Positions 11,736 to 23,000 of a stretch of 64,000 nucleotides of DNA are shown here, in pieces. The stretch is from Scortum barcoo (taxonomy: Eukaryota; Chordata; Actinopteri; Centrarchiformes; Terapontidae): contig CM041535.1 in NCBI GenBank assembly GCA_023238725.1, positions 27,867,478 to 27,931,477 of the forward strand, in the 5' to 3' direction. Within the stretch, counting starts at the first letter, position 1. Each line of letters begins with the position of its first letter. Under the pieces are notes generated by a model that saw only the letters and a program-made list of their open reading frames with translations, searched no databases and was not told the origin of the DNA. A program made the position numbers and the translations under genes.

Positions 11736-12529
11736 GGTGGGCACAGGCTCGCCCTTAGTTATGCTGCTATAGGTTTAGACTGCCGGGGCTCCCATGATGC
11801 ATCGGGCACCTCTCCCTCTTCCTCTGCTTCCTTTACTCATATTATGGTAGTAGTGCAAACTGGAGTCACTTTTAGAAACTGGTAAAGTGTAAAGTGGCTA
11901 AACTGGTTAAAGTAAGTTAAATTGGCTAAATTGGTTAAAGTGTCAAAACGGTTAATGTGAATACTCTTATGTCCTGTAAAGTGCATGTTACTGCCGGAGC
12001 CCCGGTCCTCTTTGTTCTCTCCAGTCTTGCAGGTTCCTCACTGATTCTGGTTGTGGTCCATCTGTCTGAGGTTCACTGGCCTGGTGGGGACATGATCTGT
12101 GTCTGTGCTGTGGAGAGAAGGTCGAGTGGCCCAGAGCTCCATATGAGGACATCTAGAGATGCACCTGGACTCACAGACTCATTTCCATTACCTGTGATAC
12201 CTTCACACATGGACTAAACCAATGAACTCAGTATAGCTACAGCTTATTACGACTCATGTATAATTCCATAATATGATTGATGATGTTCTCTGTACATGTG
12301 GCATCTATTGCACGTCTGTCCGTCCCAGGGAGAGGGATCCCTCATCTGTGGCTCTTCCTCAGGTTTCTTCTTTTTCCCATAAAGGGTTTTTTGAAGTTTT
12401 TCCTGACTCGGTTCGAGGGTCTAAGGACAGAGGGTGTCACAACTGTGCAGATTGTAAAGCCCTCCGAGGCAAACAATGTTTGTGATTTTGGGCTCTAAAT
12501 AAATAAATTTGAATTTGAATTTGAAATTT

Positions 12530-13010
12530 GTCGACGCCATCCTGCGCCTGCCTGAACCCTCCTGCCCCACGCCTTGCGCTAGCTGTCATAGTTCCTGGGG
12601 ATGACCGCCTTCTATCTTCGCTTTCTTCCCCACTACTCGGAAACCACCGCACCGCTGCGCGCTCTCCTTAAGCTGGATGCACCTTGCTTGTTGTGGACCC
12701 CTGCATGCTCTGCTGCTGCAGTCCGCAGACTCAAAGCCCAGCTCACATCCCCGCCGGTGGTTGCCCACTTCAACCTACAGAACCCCACCTTTGTGACCTG
12801 CGACGCCTCCAACACTGCACCTGTACGGGCGTCACTTCACGCTGCGGACGGACCACCAGGCCCTCACGGCCCTGCTAGCCACGACCGGATCAGGCCACAA
12901 GCCACTGCGCCTTTACCGGGGGTCGGAGAGGTTGCAGGCGTATAACTTCACTACGCAATTCACACCTGGCCGGGACAATGTTGTGGCAGACCTGCTCTCC
13001 AGAGCCACGC
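12530..13010 (+). pseudogene. Gypsy RT end and RNase H, internally deleted
   Basis: Resumes the polymerase after the L2 insertion ('VDAILRLPEPS' across the junction). It then gives 'FYLRFLPHYSETTAPLRALL' and 'FVTCDASNTAP', the RNase H start. A deletion near 12815-12825 joins this to the RNase H end in another frame ('FTLRTDHQALTALL'), so the middle of the domain is lost. It would degrade RNA in RNA:DNA hybrids. Confidence 0.85.
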
Positions 13011-14345
13011 CTTGCTCCGCACTGGAGACCGCTCAAGACCCTCAAGAGCCGGAGCTGATTCTCATGCTGCACACTCCTCTTCAAGGAGCCATATCCCTAC
13101 AAGAGCTCGAAGCAGCATCTGCACAGGACCCTGTTCTCACCCAGCTCCGCACTTTCATTCGTGGGGGCTGGCCCACTAAAGTTCCGGAGGAGCTGCAGCC
13201 CTTCTATCGTGTCAAGGCTGAACTCTTATGCTGGAACGATGTCTGTGTGGCAAGGGGGCTGTGCACAGTGATCCCCAGCGCCTTGAGGGCACGCGTCCTG
13301 ACCATGGTGCATGAAGGTCACCTGGGCGTCGTTAAGGTTAAGCAACGCTGCAGGGGCCTGGTCTGGTGGCCAGGCATTGACAGGGACATAGAGACTATGA
13401 TAAGAGACTGTACGGCTTGCCTGTCCAGTGGTAAGACCGGCCCACCCCCGCCTCCACCGTTGCAGCCCCTGCCGTGGCCGTCAGCACCGTGGTCCCACGT
13501 CCAGGTGGACATCTGCAGGTGAACTCTATGGCGTCCCTCAGCACCAGCGCTTTCTCCTGGTGGCCTACGACCTCCACTCCAAGTGGCCCGAGGTGCTGCC
13601 CACCGGTTCTGTCACCACCAGGGTGGTCACCGACTTCCTCTCCTCCCTGTTTGCTCGCTGGGGTGTGCCTGACACCATCACCACTGATAACGGGCCCCAG
13701 TTCGTCTCAGCTGACTTCACCGCCTTCGCAGAAGGGAGGGGGATCAAACATATCAGGACCGCCTTATACCACCCTTAGGCCAATGGTGGGGTGGAAAGGT
13801 TCAACCAGACCCTCAAGAATGGGCTCAGAGCACACCTAGCAGACGGCCTCCCATTCCCATCGGCACTGCAGAGCACCCTGCTTCACTACAGGGAGACGCC
13901 ACACGCCACAACAGGCAGCTCTCCAGCCCTGCTGATGCTGGGACGCGAATTGCAACTTCCCCTAGATCGCCTATGCCCGCACACAGGAGACACTCCAGTA
14001 ACAGCAGGCCCCTCAGGTGATAGAGTGGCAGACCAGCAACGCCGCATGAAACAGCGGTTTGACAGGAAGCATCGGGTGAAAAGCGCCACACTGGCAGTAT
14101 CAGACTGGGTCCGGGTCCGCCGACCCACTCGGTCCCACAAGCTGCTTTCGTTCTGGTCCGCGCCACAGCAGATCACCGCACAGCTGGGACCGGCGACCTT
14201 CCGCCTGGCCGATGGTTCACGTTGGCATGCCAGCCGTCTTAGACGGGTGATGCCATCGCCCATCCCTGACCAGGCAGCTGTGGCTGATCAGCATCATATG
14301 ACTATGGACTGGGACTTTTCAGACACACGCGGAGGCACTAGCTGA
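12932..14345 (+). pseudogene. Gypsy integrase, broken
   Basis: Reads the HHCC zinc-binding domain ('MVHEGHLGVVKVKQRC', 'IRDCTAC') near 13300-13420. The DDE core follows ('HVQVDI', then in another frame 'ITTDNGPQFVSADF' and 'GGVERFNQTLKNG'). After it comes a C-terminal segment ending near 14345. There is a frameshift at about 13515 and a TAG at about 13777. The three acidic catalytic positions are all recognisable. It would insert the DNA copy into the genome. Confidence 0.92.
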
Positions 14346-14607
14346 GCAACGGCCTGAAGCAGACAGGCCGGCTGGACCGCTGCAGCCTAGGCTCTGCCCA
14401 GCCCGGGTCCGCCAGAGGCCTCTTTACCTCAATGACTATGTGACTGACTGAATAGGTAGTAAGTGCATGGCCTGTCACGTGGCAGAATAACCCACAAGGC
14501 TATGCGGGTAACTCGGCAGTCTACCCGGGTTATCCAGTTAGGTTCGCTATGTTCAGGCCTGAATGATATTCTGGTTGAATTTGTTTGTGTTCTTTAAGGG
14601 GGGTTAA

Positions 14608-14770
14608 TGTCACATATGGCTGTCATATACGTGGGGTTGGTTTAGGGCCATGACGCTAGAGTGGCGACGTCAGTGACCCGCGGGAAGCGCGGGTCAAGGG
14701 TTATGAGAAAAAGTGAAATTAAAAAAGTGTTGTGATCATAGTCGTTGTCCGCGTGTGCTTGGACATAACA
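14608..14770 (+). repeat. 3' LTR of the Gypsy element
   Basis: Same TGTCACATATGG start and TAACA end as the 5' LTR. A purine-rich tract ('aaggggggttaa', 14596-14607) precedes it, as expected for plus-strand priming. Confidence 0.93.
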
Positions 14771-16265
14771 CTGGGGCTAGCCACAGCAGCATTAACCAAA
14801 AGAGGGGAAACACTCAAACCAAACCACCCGTGCTACACCAAATAAAGCACTCGTGAAAAAGACCACCACCAGGGAGGATGCTGCCTCGGGCCCACAGCAC
14901 CTGCACACAAAATAAATGTTAAAAATCAAGCCACAAACGATTTCAAACCTAAAACAATACAACAAACAAGAAACACAGGACAACCTACTAAATATAACCA
15001 AACAAAAAAATCAAAATACCATAAACAGAACAAAATTACACAAAAGAAATGAATTCCTAATGGACTAAAAACAGTTCAGCAGGGCTAGGATGACCCCCGT
15101 AGAACCGGGCCAAACACCTCCAGAGAGGGAGGGCATGAACGATGCCGTGAAGCCAGAACAAGACAGAGCCCGACAGAGCCGCGCAAGCCCACAGAGCCAG
15201 AACGGGGGAATCTCTGTAGAACCTCGAGAGCCCAGTAGAGCCAAAACAGCCTTGCAGAGCCAAAACAAGGAAAGTTCAATAGAGCCAAAACAGCAGAGCT
15301 GGCCAGGGATTAATAAACCCACAGGAGGGTTGGCAATTACCCAGGATGGCTAAAATGTAAATCAAATAAATTTATTATAAAATAACGCTGATTGATAATT
15401 GCGTAAAGTCAAAAGTGAAACCCATACATACCAACAGTGCAGCATCAGCATGACCCCAGAGGAGATGGAGGGCCAAACGGCAAAATTCCTCTGCAGCATA
15501 ATATAAAAGTTAGCAGGGAGCCACATTACACAAAAGAATTACGGACAAGGCGGACTCACCACGCAGTTGCGGTGCCATACCGCGACGCGATCACTCCTCT
15601 CCCCCCCCCACAAGCGATCAGCCACGCTGCGGTGAGGAAGACAAATAAACAGTCTGCATGTTGCATGCATGAATGGGTGAGAAGACGGCAGTGCATCTTA
15701 CCTATTTAGAGATGTTTGTGACACAAGGGCCGCCACACCAATTGAGCCACGCCGTCACGCTGCTGCAGCCACCGGAAAGGCCAGGAAAAGAGAGGTCAAG
15801 GTGTGCTCCACCTGGATTTAAATACTCGCTCGGCGCCACAGTTCGGGCGGCACAGTGCCATATAGTGGCTTGGAGGAAGGAGACCTCCGGCCACATAGAG
15901 ATGCACCTGGACTCATGGACTCATTTCCATTACCTGTGATACCTTCACACATGGACTAAACCCATGAACTCAGTTTATCTACAGTTTATTACGACCCATG
16001 TTTAACTCCATATATGACTGATGATGATGTTCTCTGTACATGTGGCATCTATTGCACGTCTGTCCGTCCCAGGGAGAGGGATCCCTCATCTGTGGCTCTT
16101 CCTCAGGTTTCTTCTTTTTCCCATAAAGGCTTTTTTGAAGTTTTTCCTGACTCCGGTTCGAGGGTCTAAGGACAGAGGGTGTCACAACTGTACAGATTGT
16201 AAAGCCCTCCGAGGCAAACGATGTTTGTGATTTTGGGCTTTAAATAAATAAATTTGAATTTGAAA

Positions 16266-16920
16266 TTGAATGAATGAAAACAAAACATGAACTTTTATAC
16301 TTTAATAAAGTCATATCACCTCATCAGCTCCTTACTTATTCCTTCCTGTTGAGGCTTATTCAGATTCTGAACCAATGGAGTTTCTCTATATTTCCAATGC
16401 TTTCATGTCACTCAAACTATAATTGTCCAATGATCAGTTTGGTCATATCTGAGTCAGCTTCAGTCGGCGATGTGGGACAACCTTTACTTTATATTCTGTT
16501 ATTCAGCACAGGAAGACTCAGCATCCATTTGGTGGTCTGATATCTTTGTTTACCCAAAAAGGGTAACAGAGAACATTTGAAACATTCAGCACATCACTGA
16601 GCTTTTATTATGAAGTTTAAAGAGAAGTTATGGCTTTATACAACCCTGTCATGATAGACGCAGAGAGAATTTAAAGTGAAGTCATGTCCTTATACGACCC
16701 TGTAATGGTAGATACAGAGATTTGGTTTATTCAGCTGCACATTTGATATCTTTTAAGTTCCAGTAAGGGTAAAATACACCAAAATAATCAGTGTTTAACT
16801 GGAAGTTTAGACTGATATCAGCTGTAAATCTCTGTGAATCTGTTTAAACAGAAAAGCAGAAGTAGGTCACTTCTTTAAAAATGACTTTAAGTCATATTTG
16901 TTCAAACTGTCACTCTGTCC
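16266..16920. other. No gene recognised; short tandem duplication
   Basis: A unit of roughly 50 bases is repeated in tandem at about 16619-16666 and 16673-16719 (both contain 'cttatac/tttatac...accctgt' and end 'cagaga'). Otherwise nothing is recognised. Confidence 0.6.
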
Positions 16921-16924
16921 TGAC

Positions 16925-17040
16925 AGTAGAACGTGAAACAGATAATAATCAGATAGGACGGTTCATATGAAAGATAAGTAAATAAAAGGAGGAATGAAGA
17001 CAAGCCAGTTAAAAAGGAGGAAAGAATTAGACCGAGACAC
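16925..17040 (+). repeat. Segmental duplicate of 19435-19545
   Basis: Nearly identical to 19435-19545 ('gataataatcagataggacgg', 'gccagttaaaaaggagg'), same orientation, 2.5 kb apart. It probably reflects a local duplication that also copied the GIMAP leader region. Confidence 0.8.
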
Positions 17041-17149
17041 TAACGGGGGAGGGAGGTGAGGCTTTGGAGGCTCACCTGTAGAGAGAAGGGGATGAAACTG
17101 GTAAGTGAACTTGCTCCAGTTTTAAATGTTTGGTTTGTGTTTTTAGTTA

Positions 17150-17280
17150 ACGTCTTTGTGTTTCTTCACGCTGTGGTTGCTTGAAAACTTTTCTCGTTTT
17201 TCTTGTTTTTTTCTTCTTCTGAGACAGTTTTGTACTTTCATTTTTAACTGTTGATGGTGTCGCAGCAAGAAATTCATCAG
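17150..17280 (+). promoter_or_regulatory. Candidate GIMAP copy 2 leader exon (first of two) with IRF-like motif
   Basis: Contains TACTTTCATTTTTAAC (17233-17248), which on the minus strand resembles an interferon-response (GAAANNGAAA-like) element. An ATG at 17253 follows and a donor 'cag|gtgagt' after 17280. Spliced to the acceptor at 20020-20021, this ATG would open an upstream frame that overlaps the main start and stops early in the next exon. It is inferred as a 5' non-coding exon by comparison with copy 3. Confidence 0.55.
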
Positions 17281-17494
17281 GTGAGTGAACTCGATCCAAA
17301 CCAGATCAAGAACAATAACCTTATAGTATAATAGTGTATAGTCTCTTCATGTTTCTTCAGTAGGAACAGACTCCACAATGTGATTAGAGTTTGAAAAAGT
17401 AAAATGTACGACAGCTGAAAATGAGACACTCAGTCAAAGCAAGTTGTCTCTAAACTCCACAATGACACCTCTCGTATATTCAGCTTTATAACAG

Positions 17495-17623
17495 CATGTT
17501 TGTGTTGGACATGCTGTGGCTGCTGGAAAACTTTTCTTGATCTTGTCTTTTTTTTTTCCTCCTGAGACAGTTTTGTACTTTCACTTTTAACTGTCGATGG
17601 TGTCGCAGCAAGAAATTCATCAG
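17495..17623 (+). promoter_or_regulatory. Second copy of the GIMAP leader exon with IRF-like motif
   Basis: A tandem duplicate of 17150-17280, about 345 bases downstream. TACTTTCACTTTTAAC (17576-17591) is closer to the consensus IRF element than the first copy. The ATG lies at 17597 and the donor after 17623. It could serve as an alternative promoter and first exon for GIMAP copy 2. Confidence 0.55.
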
Positions 17624-18054
17624 GTGAGTGTACTCGATCCAAACTAGATGAAAAACAATAACCGAGTAATGAAAGGGTTAAAGATGTTTATTGGTGTTGT
17701 TGATGGATCAATAGAGTCGATCATCGATCTGCAGGAGCTTCCACATTGACATTATGAAGTGAAAAAGCAGCGACCATCCTCCTGTCAGTCTCCATCATTT
17801 TCACTTTATTATCACAGTAACTTCACTAAACGGATTATTGGTGTGTTCTGACATGTTTCAGTGTTTCACCTCTAAAATCTGAAAATGAGATTTACTGAGA
17901 CGACTGACAAATGTTTGTGTGACATTTAGAGAGGAAGTGAACTGTGAAGGCTTTTTAGATTTAGACTAGTGTGAATGAGCTGTACTACTCCATGTGTATG
18001 AGAGGAGGAAGGAACAGAAAATAACTGACAGAAATGGAGGAGATTGTTATGGTT

Positions 18055-18630
18055 TCAGGCAGGACTAAGAACCCACAATGCAGACACAAGACTGGACCAG
18101 TACACAAAGCAGGATAAAGGTCAAACAGAGTGTCTTTAATGTAAATGAAGCAGAGTAGTGGCTGCTGAGATGACTGGTAGTGAGAGGTCTCCAGGGGGCG
18201 AGAGTTGGATTTCCACAGTTACAAGGAGGAAGCCGGCAAATGGCAAAGAACAGGCTGAGCAAGGCAAGAGCAGGGGTGAAACTGGAAGGCAGGCTGGACT
18301 GGATCAGATCAGGGCTGAAGAGGGAGAGACAAGGCTGGGAGGAAGACGAGGGAATTCAGGCTGGCAGGCACAGCAAACCAGGAGTCTTGGAAAAAGAAAA
18401 ACAAGCAAGGTTAGGCTTGAAGCTACACTCAAGAAGATTATACAGCCACAGTGTGCCAAGCAGGGTAAGTGATGGTCTGGCAGAGAATGGAGGAGTGAGC
18501 CGGTGTATATATACACTGCAGTGGAGTGGATGGCTTGATTGCAGATCAATCACAGGTGTGGTGATCAGGCCAGGTTTGGTGATGGCTGAACTTAGAGCGG
18601 CAGACGAAACACAACAGGGACCCTGACAGA
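18055..18630. repeat. Non-autonomous dispersed repeat
   Basis: Starts near 'caggcaggactaagaaccc' and ends '...ggaccctgacaga'. The layout is like the fish repeats at 18755 and 20330-20640: a primer-like start, purine-rich middle, 'tatatacactgcagtg' and 'gatcaatcacaggtgtg'. Open frames inside are Gly/Arg/Glu-rich repeat translations. The class is not determined. Confidence 0.55.
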
Positions 18631-18754
18631 GGTTAAAAATGGAGTGTTAAAATGTAAAGTGATTTGATTACAACAGTGGCACTTAGATATAGTCATGTTT
18701 CAGAATTTCCTTCCTCTTACATTCACCTTTCATCTTTTACAACACAAAAATGTG

Positions 18755-19169
18755 TTATGACTTGTGGACCAGGCAGGTGAACCCAAATGCAGGACAGGAC
18801 ACTCACTTGGATTTTAAAGGTTTTAGTAAAAGATCTTACAAGGTTACAACTTGGTTGTAAAGTTCTTTGGCTAGATTTGGCTGGATCTTCAAAGTACACA
18901 GGGACAAGACAATGACATGACGCACATTTGACAATCTGGTGATGAGACAGGGGAAACGCAAACAATATATACACAAGAGGTAATGGGCAAAACAGGTGGA
19001 AACAATCAGGGCGGGGCAGACAATCACACCGGGCGGGAAACACAATGGGAGGAAGTTAATGGGACCTGAAACGATAGAAGAGTTAGGGATTTCAAAATAA
19101 AAGACAAGCCAGAACAGGAAACAGAAACATGACAGACATGAAAACTTAACAGACACGACGAGACATAAC
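18755..19169 (-). repeat. Non-autonomous element, 415 bp, with short terminal inverted repeats
   Basis: Ends are 'ttatgact' and the reverse complement 'ttatgtct'. Flanks are AAAATG-like on both sides. The full length matches the outer element at 60483-61559 in opposite orientation. The ends and flanks would fit a DNA transposon derivative. Confidence 0.7.
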
Positions 19170-19199
19170 AAAATGACATTTATTAAGAAAAAGTGACCT

Positions 19200-19860
19200 T
19201 GAGGGTGAAAAAATAACTGATGGAAGTGGAAGTGCTTATGAATTTATAATTAATGTAATAAAATGTGAATGAACTAAATTGACATTAAGTGTTTCTGACA
19301 ATCAACTTTCTACCATTAATCTTTCACAGCACAAAACTGACATTTGTCATTTACAGCATTTTTTGTCACTTCCACCTATAATATAAAAAAGCAAGCTGTA
19401 AATGATAACTGTCAGTTTTGTACAGTAGAACATGAGATAATAATCAGATAGGACGGTTCACATGAAAGATAAGTAAACAGAAGAGGAGGAATGAAGAAAA
19501 GCCAGTTAAAAAGGAGGAAAGAATTAGACAGAGACACTGGAGGGTTGAAACAAGTAGACAAGTTCGTGAAAATAGGATTTAAAAAAAATAAAATGTTGCA
19601 TTTGACAATTTTAGAGAAGACATTTGGATTAAAGATGAAGAATAATTGTGATTAAAAGGAAGAAAGAAGTTTGACTCTCGGCCAAGCTGTTTGAGATAAT
19701 TGTGAAACAAACTTCATTACAGCACCACCTTGAGGACAGTGGGAGTCATTTTCTTTGTAGCAGTAGTGGGTGAGATTTACAGACCAGTTACCAATTCTGG
19801 TGTGTTTTCATCATACGAACATTTTGAGCTGTAACAAGTGCCTCTGTAGTATCAAACCGT
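19200..19860. other. Hairpin and segmental duplicate, no gene
   Basis: Contains an imperfect inverted repeat (about 19331-19358 with 19396-19423, both around 'ctgtaaatga') and the duplicate of 16925-17040. No coding potential is recognised. Confidence 0.6.
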
Positions 19861-19985
19861 AGTAACTAACCTACTACTTTTACCTAAGTACATTTTAAAC
19901 AAGTACTTTTACTTTGATCAGAGTATTTGATTTCTTCAAAGTAACAGTACATTTACTTGATTATTTCTGCTTATTGAACTTTTTA
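19860..19985. repeat. Copy of the 'AAGTACTTTTACTT' fish repeat
   Basis: Dense in 'acttttacctaagtac', 'gtacttttac' and 'acatttacttga'. Similar sequence recurs at 50555-50955, 51835-51985 and 56150-56430. It is a common teleost interspersed repeat; the class is not assigned here. Confidence 0.6.
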
Positions 19986-20021
19986 ATGTTGTGAATAATA
20001 TTTAAGTTCTACCTCCTTCAG

Positions 20022-23000
20022 GTTGTCAAACTCAGCAGTTGGTTTCCAGTTGAATTCGTCTCTGATGTTTCCAGCAGAGTGACGTCATGGCGGCTGCAGC
20101 AACAGGTGAGTTCAGTCAGACTTTATTAGTCTGAGTATAAAAGACTCACTGTCCACCTGTGACACACATGATCCTCAGACCTGTATTATTATTGCTAGTA
20201 TCATTTCAATGTAACACAGCACTAAATATGAGAATTAATAAAACTGTAGCTCAGTGAGGTTTCCAGAGGGTTTCCTAATCCAGAGCAGAGACAGGTTCCA
20301 GGGGATCTAGGAAGAAAAGGTTAAATCACAGAATTACAAATCATGAAGCAGCACAAAAAGGGAGCCTGACAGATTACCACAGGAGAGTAACAGAAAATCT
20401 GATGAGGAGTGGAAGAATGAGCTGGACTTAAATACTGCAGTGATGTAGGTGGCTTGATTGGAGAATCAGGAAAAGGTGTGATGATTGGTGCAGGTGTGCA
20501 GGCTGATGAACTGTGGTAACCTCCTCGACTCTGGTCAGCCACAGACAAAAAATACAGACATTGGGAGACAGACAACACCACGAGGGAAAGAGACAGGAAA
20601 AACAGAGGGAGAAAAACACTGGAACATTGACACCAAAAACATGCAGGTTAAGTTAATTGGTGACTCTAAGCTGCCGTAGGTGTGACTGTGCATGTGAAGA
20701 ACCACACTGCTAATCAATAAACTTTCCTGACCAGAAGAGATCAAAGGGCATCGTCAGTGTAAGAGCTTACCTGTTGAAAGGTTGCTATGTTGGACCCAAA
20801 AGCAGAATGTGGACAGGTTGGTTGTGAGAATTCAAAAGACAGATTTATTTAACAAAGTGTAGGATTGGTGTGATGAGGAGCTGGTGAGGTGAGTGGAAGA
20901 CAGGGATGGCCTGATTGCTTTCTGCATCGCTCACAGAGTTGATGGACAACCAAGAAAATGAGAATCAAAATCAGAGGATTCGTCATGAGAGGCCAGCTCA
21001 TCCTTTAATTGATCATTAAAGAAATTTAGGAAAACCCTTTGAAGTGCCTCAAGTTGATCCACTTCTGCTGCCAGCGTCCCAAATTCCACCAAGTAATCGG
21101 TCACACCTCTAGGTCCCTGATGGATATTTAACAGCATTCCCACTGTGATCTGGATGGTCAAAAACACTTCTCACATTCAATATGAAATCATCATATGACA
21201 GAGTGGAAATAACAACTTCTGCCAAGGCTCTTCCTCTCAAGAACCCCATCATGTAATGTAACGTAGATTGATCCAAAGGGAATGTCAGCAGTTGCTGATT
21301 GAACACCAAGGAGCTCTGGAGAGGAAAAACCCTGCATTTAGCCAAATCCCCCCTGAAAAGCTCCAGGACAGGAACACAGGAATCTTTGGACTGAGGAGAC
21401 ACTGGAGGTGGAACCAGGGGAACTTCTTGGACAAGCTGAGCTGCAGAAACTGAGGGAGAGAGCTGTGCAATTAATAAAGCCAAATGATTAGTGAATTGAG
21501 TCATGTGATTCATGATGGCTTGGTTACTGTTATGCTGTCTCAGTAAGATACTTTGGCTGCAGACTACTTGCTGGAGACTCAGGTCTCATCAAGACTTGTT
21601 TCTCTGGACCTGAAACTGACTTCCTATTGAACTAAGAATTCATCATTCAAAATATTATTGTTGACTTACAGAGCACTGAATGGTCAGAGGCCAGAATACA
21701 TCTCTGTCATGCTGCTCTGTTACGAGCCATCCAGAGCTCTCAGATCTTCAGGGACAGATTGCTCACTGTGCCCGAGGTCAGAACCAAACATGCAGCAGCA
21801 TTCAGTTTCTATGCACCACAGATCTGGAATAAACTTCCACTTGAGGTCTGTTCAAATCCTGTTTTGTTAAATTGAGGTTAAAACTTCTCTGCTTGCCATT
21901 GTCTTTCCTGTTTTGTTTAAAGGGTCATTTAAAGATATTTAATTTGCAGAGTTATTCTGTTTTCTTCAAATAATTTTCTTTTATAAATTATACTTTTATT
22001 TTTAAACTTTATGTACACCACTGTGAATTGCCTTTGTGTATCCTATACAAATAAACTTGCCATTCTTTAGATTTCATCAAGTGAATAAGTAAATGAATGC
22101 TGTGAACAATTCAAATTCAAATTCAAAATTCAAATTCAAATATTTATTTAGAGCCCAAAATCACAAACATCGTTTGCCTCGGAGGGCTTTACAATCTGTA
22201 CAGTTGTGACACCCTCTGTCCTTAGACCCTCGAACCGAGTCAGGAAAAACTTCAAAAAACCCTTTATGGGAAAAAGAAGAAACCTGAGGAAGAGCCACAG
22301 ATGAGGGATCCCTCTCCCTGGGACGGACAGACGTGCAATAGATGCCACATGTACAGAGAACATCATCAATCATATTATGGAATTATACATGAGTCGTAAT
22401 AAGCTGTAGCTATACTGAGTTCATTGGTTTAGTCCATGTGTGAAGGTATCACAGGTAATGGAAATGAGTCTGTGAGTCCAGGTGCATCTCTAGATGTCCT
22501 CATATGGAGCCTCTGGGCCACTCGACCTTCTCTCCACAACACAGACACAGATCATGTCCCCACCAGGCCAGTGAACCTCAGACAGATGGACCACAACCAG
22601 AATCAGTGAGGAACCTGCAAGACTGGAGAGAACAAAGAGGACCGGGGCTCCGGCAGTAACATGCACTTTACAGGACATCAAGAGTATTCACATTAACCAA
22701 CGCTTTGACACTTAATTTACACCAATTTAACTACTTTAACCAGTTTAGCCACTTTAACTAACCAGTTTATAAAAGTGACTCTCCAGTTTGCACTACTACC
22801 ACATAATAAGAGTAGAGGAAGCAGAGACAGAGGAAGAGGGAGAGGTGCCCGGTGCATCATGGGAGCCCCCCGGCAGTCTAAACCTATAGCAGCATAACTA
22901 AGGGCGAGCCTGTGCCAGCCACCCTAACTATAAGCTTTATCAAAAAGGAAGGTTTTAAGTCTATTCTTAAACACTGACACTGTGTCTGCCTCTCGGACCC

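Larger units (their letters stand above)
8294..12529 (+). mobile_element. L2-type LINE (4.2 kb) inserted in Gypsy RT
   Basis: Flanked by GTCG on both sides (8290-8293 and 12530-12533). In order it carries an SGNH-esterase-like ORF remnant (8294-8620), an APE-type endonuclease (8718-9480), reverse transcriptase (10033-11100), a C-terminal region (11090-11735), a 3' UTR and a tail of TTTGAAT units (12504-12529). The shorter copies at 4277-16265 (split) and 22109-23292 are the same family. Several frameshifts and stops make it non-autonomous as written. Confidence 0.95.
4997..14770 (+). mobile_element. Gypsy (Ty3-type) LTR retrotransposon, interrupted and degenerate
   Basis: Two LTRs (4997-5154 and 14608-14770) with TG...CA ends are flanked by a perfect 5 bp target duplication CTGGG (4992-4996 and 14771-14775). 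The internal order is gag, CCHC knuckles, aspartic protease, reverse transcriptase, RNase H and integrase, as in Ty3/Gypsy elements. The RT is split by two LINE insertions (6674-7840 and 8294-12529). Stops and frameshifts occur in several domains, so it is not autonomous now. LTRs of about 160 bases are short for the group. The gag start resembles mag-lineage elements, but that assignment is tentative. Confidence 0.95.
4880..15896. mobile_element. Unclassified insertion of about 1.2 kb, itself split by a Gypsy element
   Basis: The L2 3' UTR at 12140-12165 shows the empty site. Here it is opened by 117 bases (4880-4996) plus 1.12 kb (14776-15896). The ends read ATGTGG and CCACAT, a six-base inverted repeat flanked by AG on both sides. 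The interior has an 'agagccaaaac'-rich patch at 15175-15295 and a C-run at 15601, but no recognisable protein. The class is unknown: the ends hint at a DNA element but are too short to prove it. Confidence 0.55.
4277..16265 (+). mobile_element. 5'-truncated L2-type LINE, split by a nested insertion
   Basis: Bases 4277-4879 and 15897-16265 match the end of the L2 element at 8294-12529 (about 11695 to 12529), so they are one LINE copy cut in two. The first part covers the end of ORF2 and the proximal 3' UTR. The second covers the rest of the 3' UTR and the TTTGAAT-type tail. The insertion that splits it lies at 4880-15896. A possible attgaa target duplication is visible at the GIMAP junction and after the tail. 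Confidence 0.85.

Noticed and set aside
18158..18626. Arg/Gly/Glu-rich frames of 104 and 148 codons
   Set aside because: They lie wholly in a dispersed non-autonomous repeat and have no recognisable domain.
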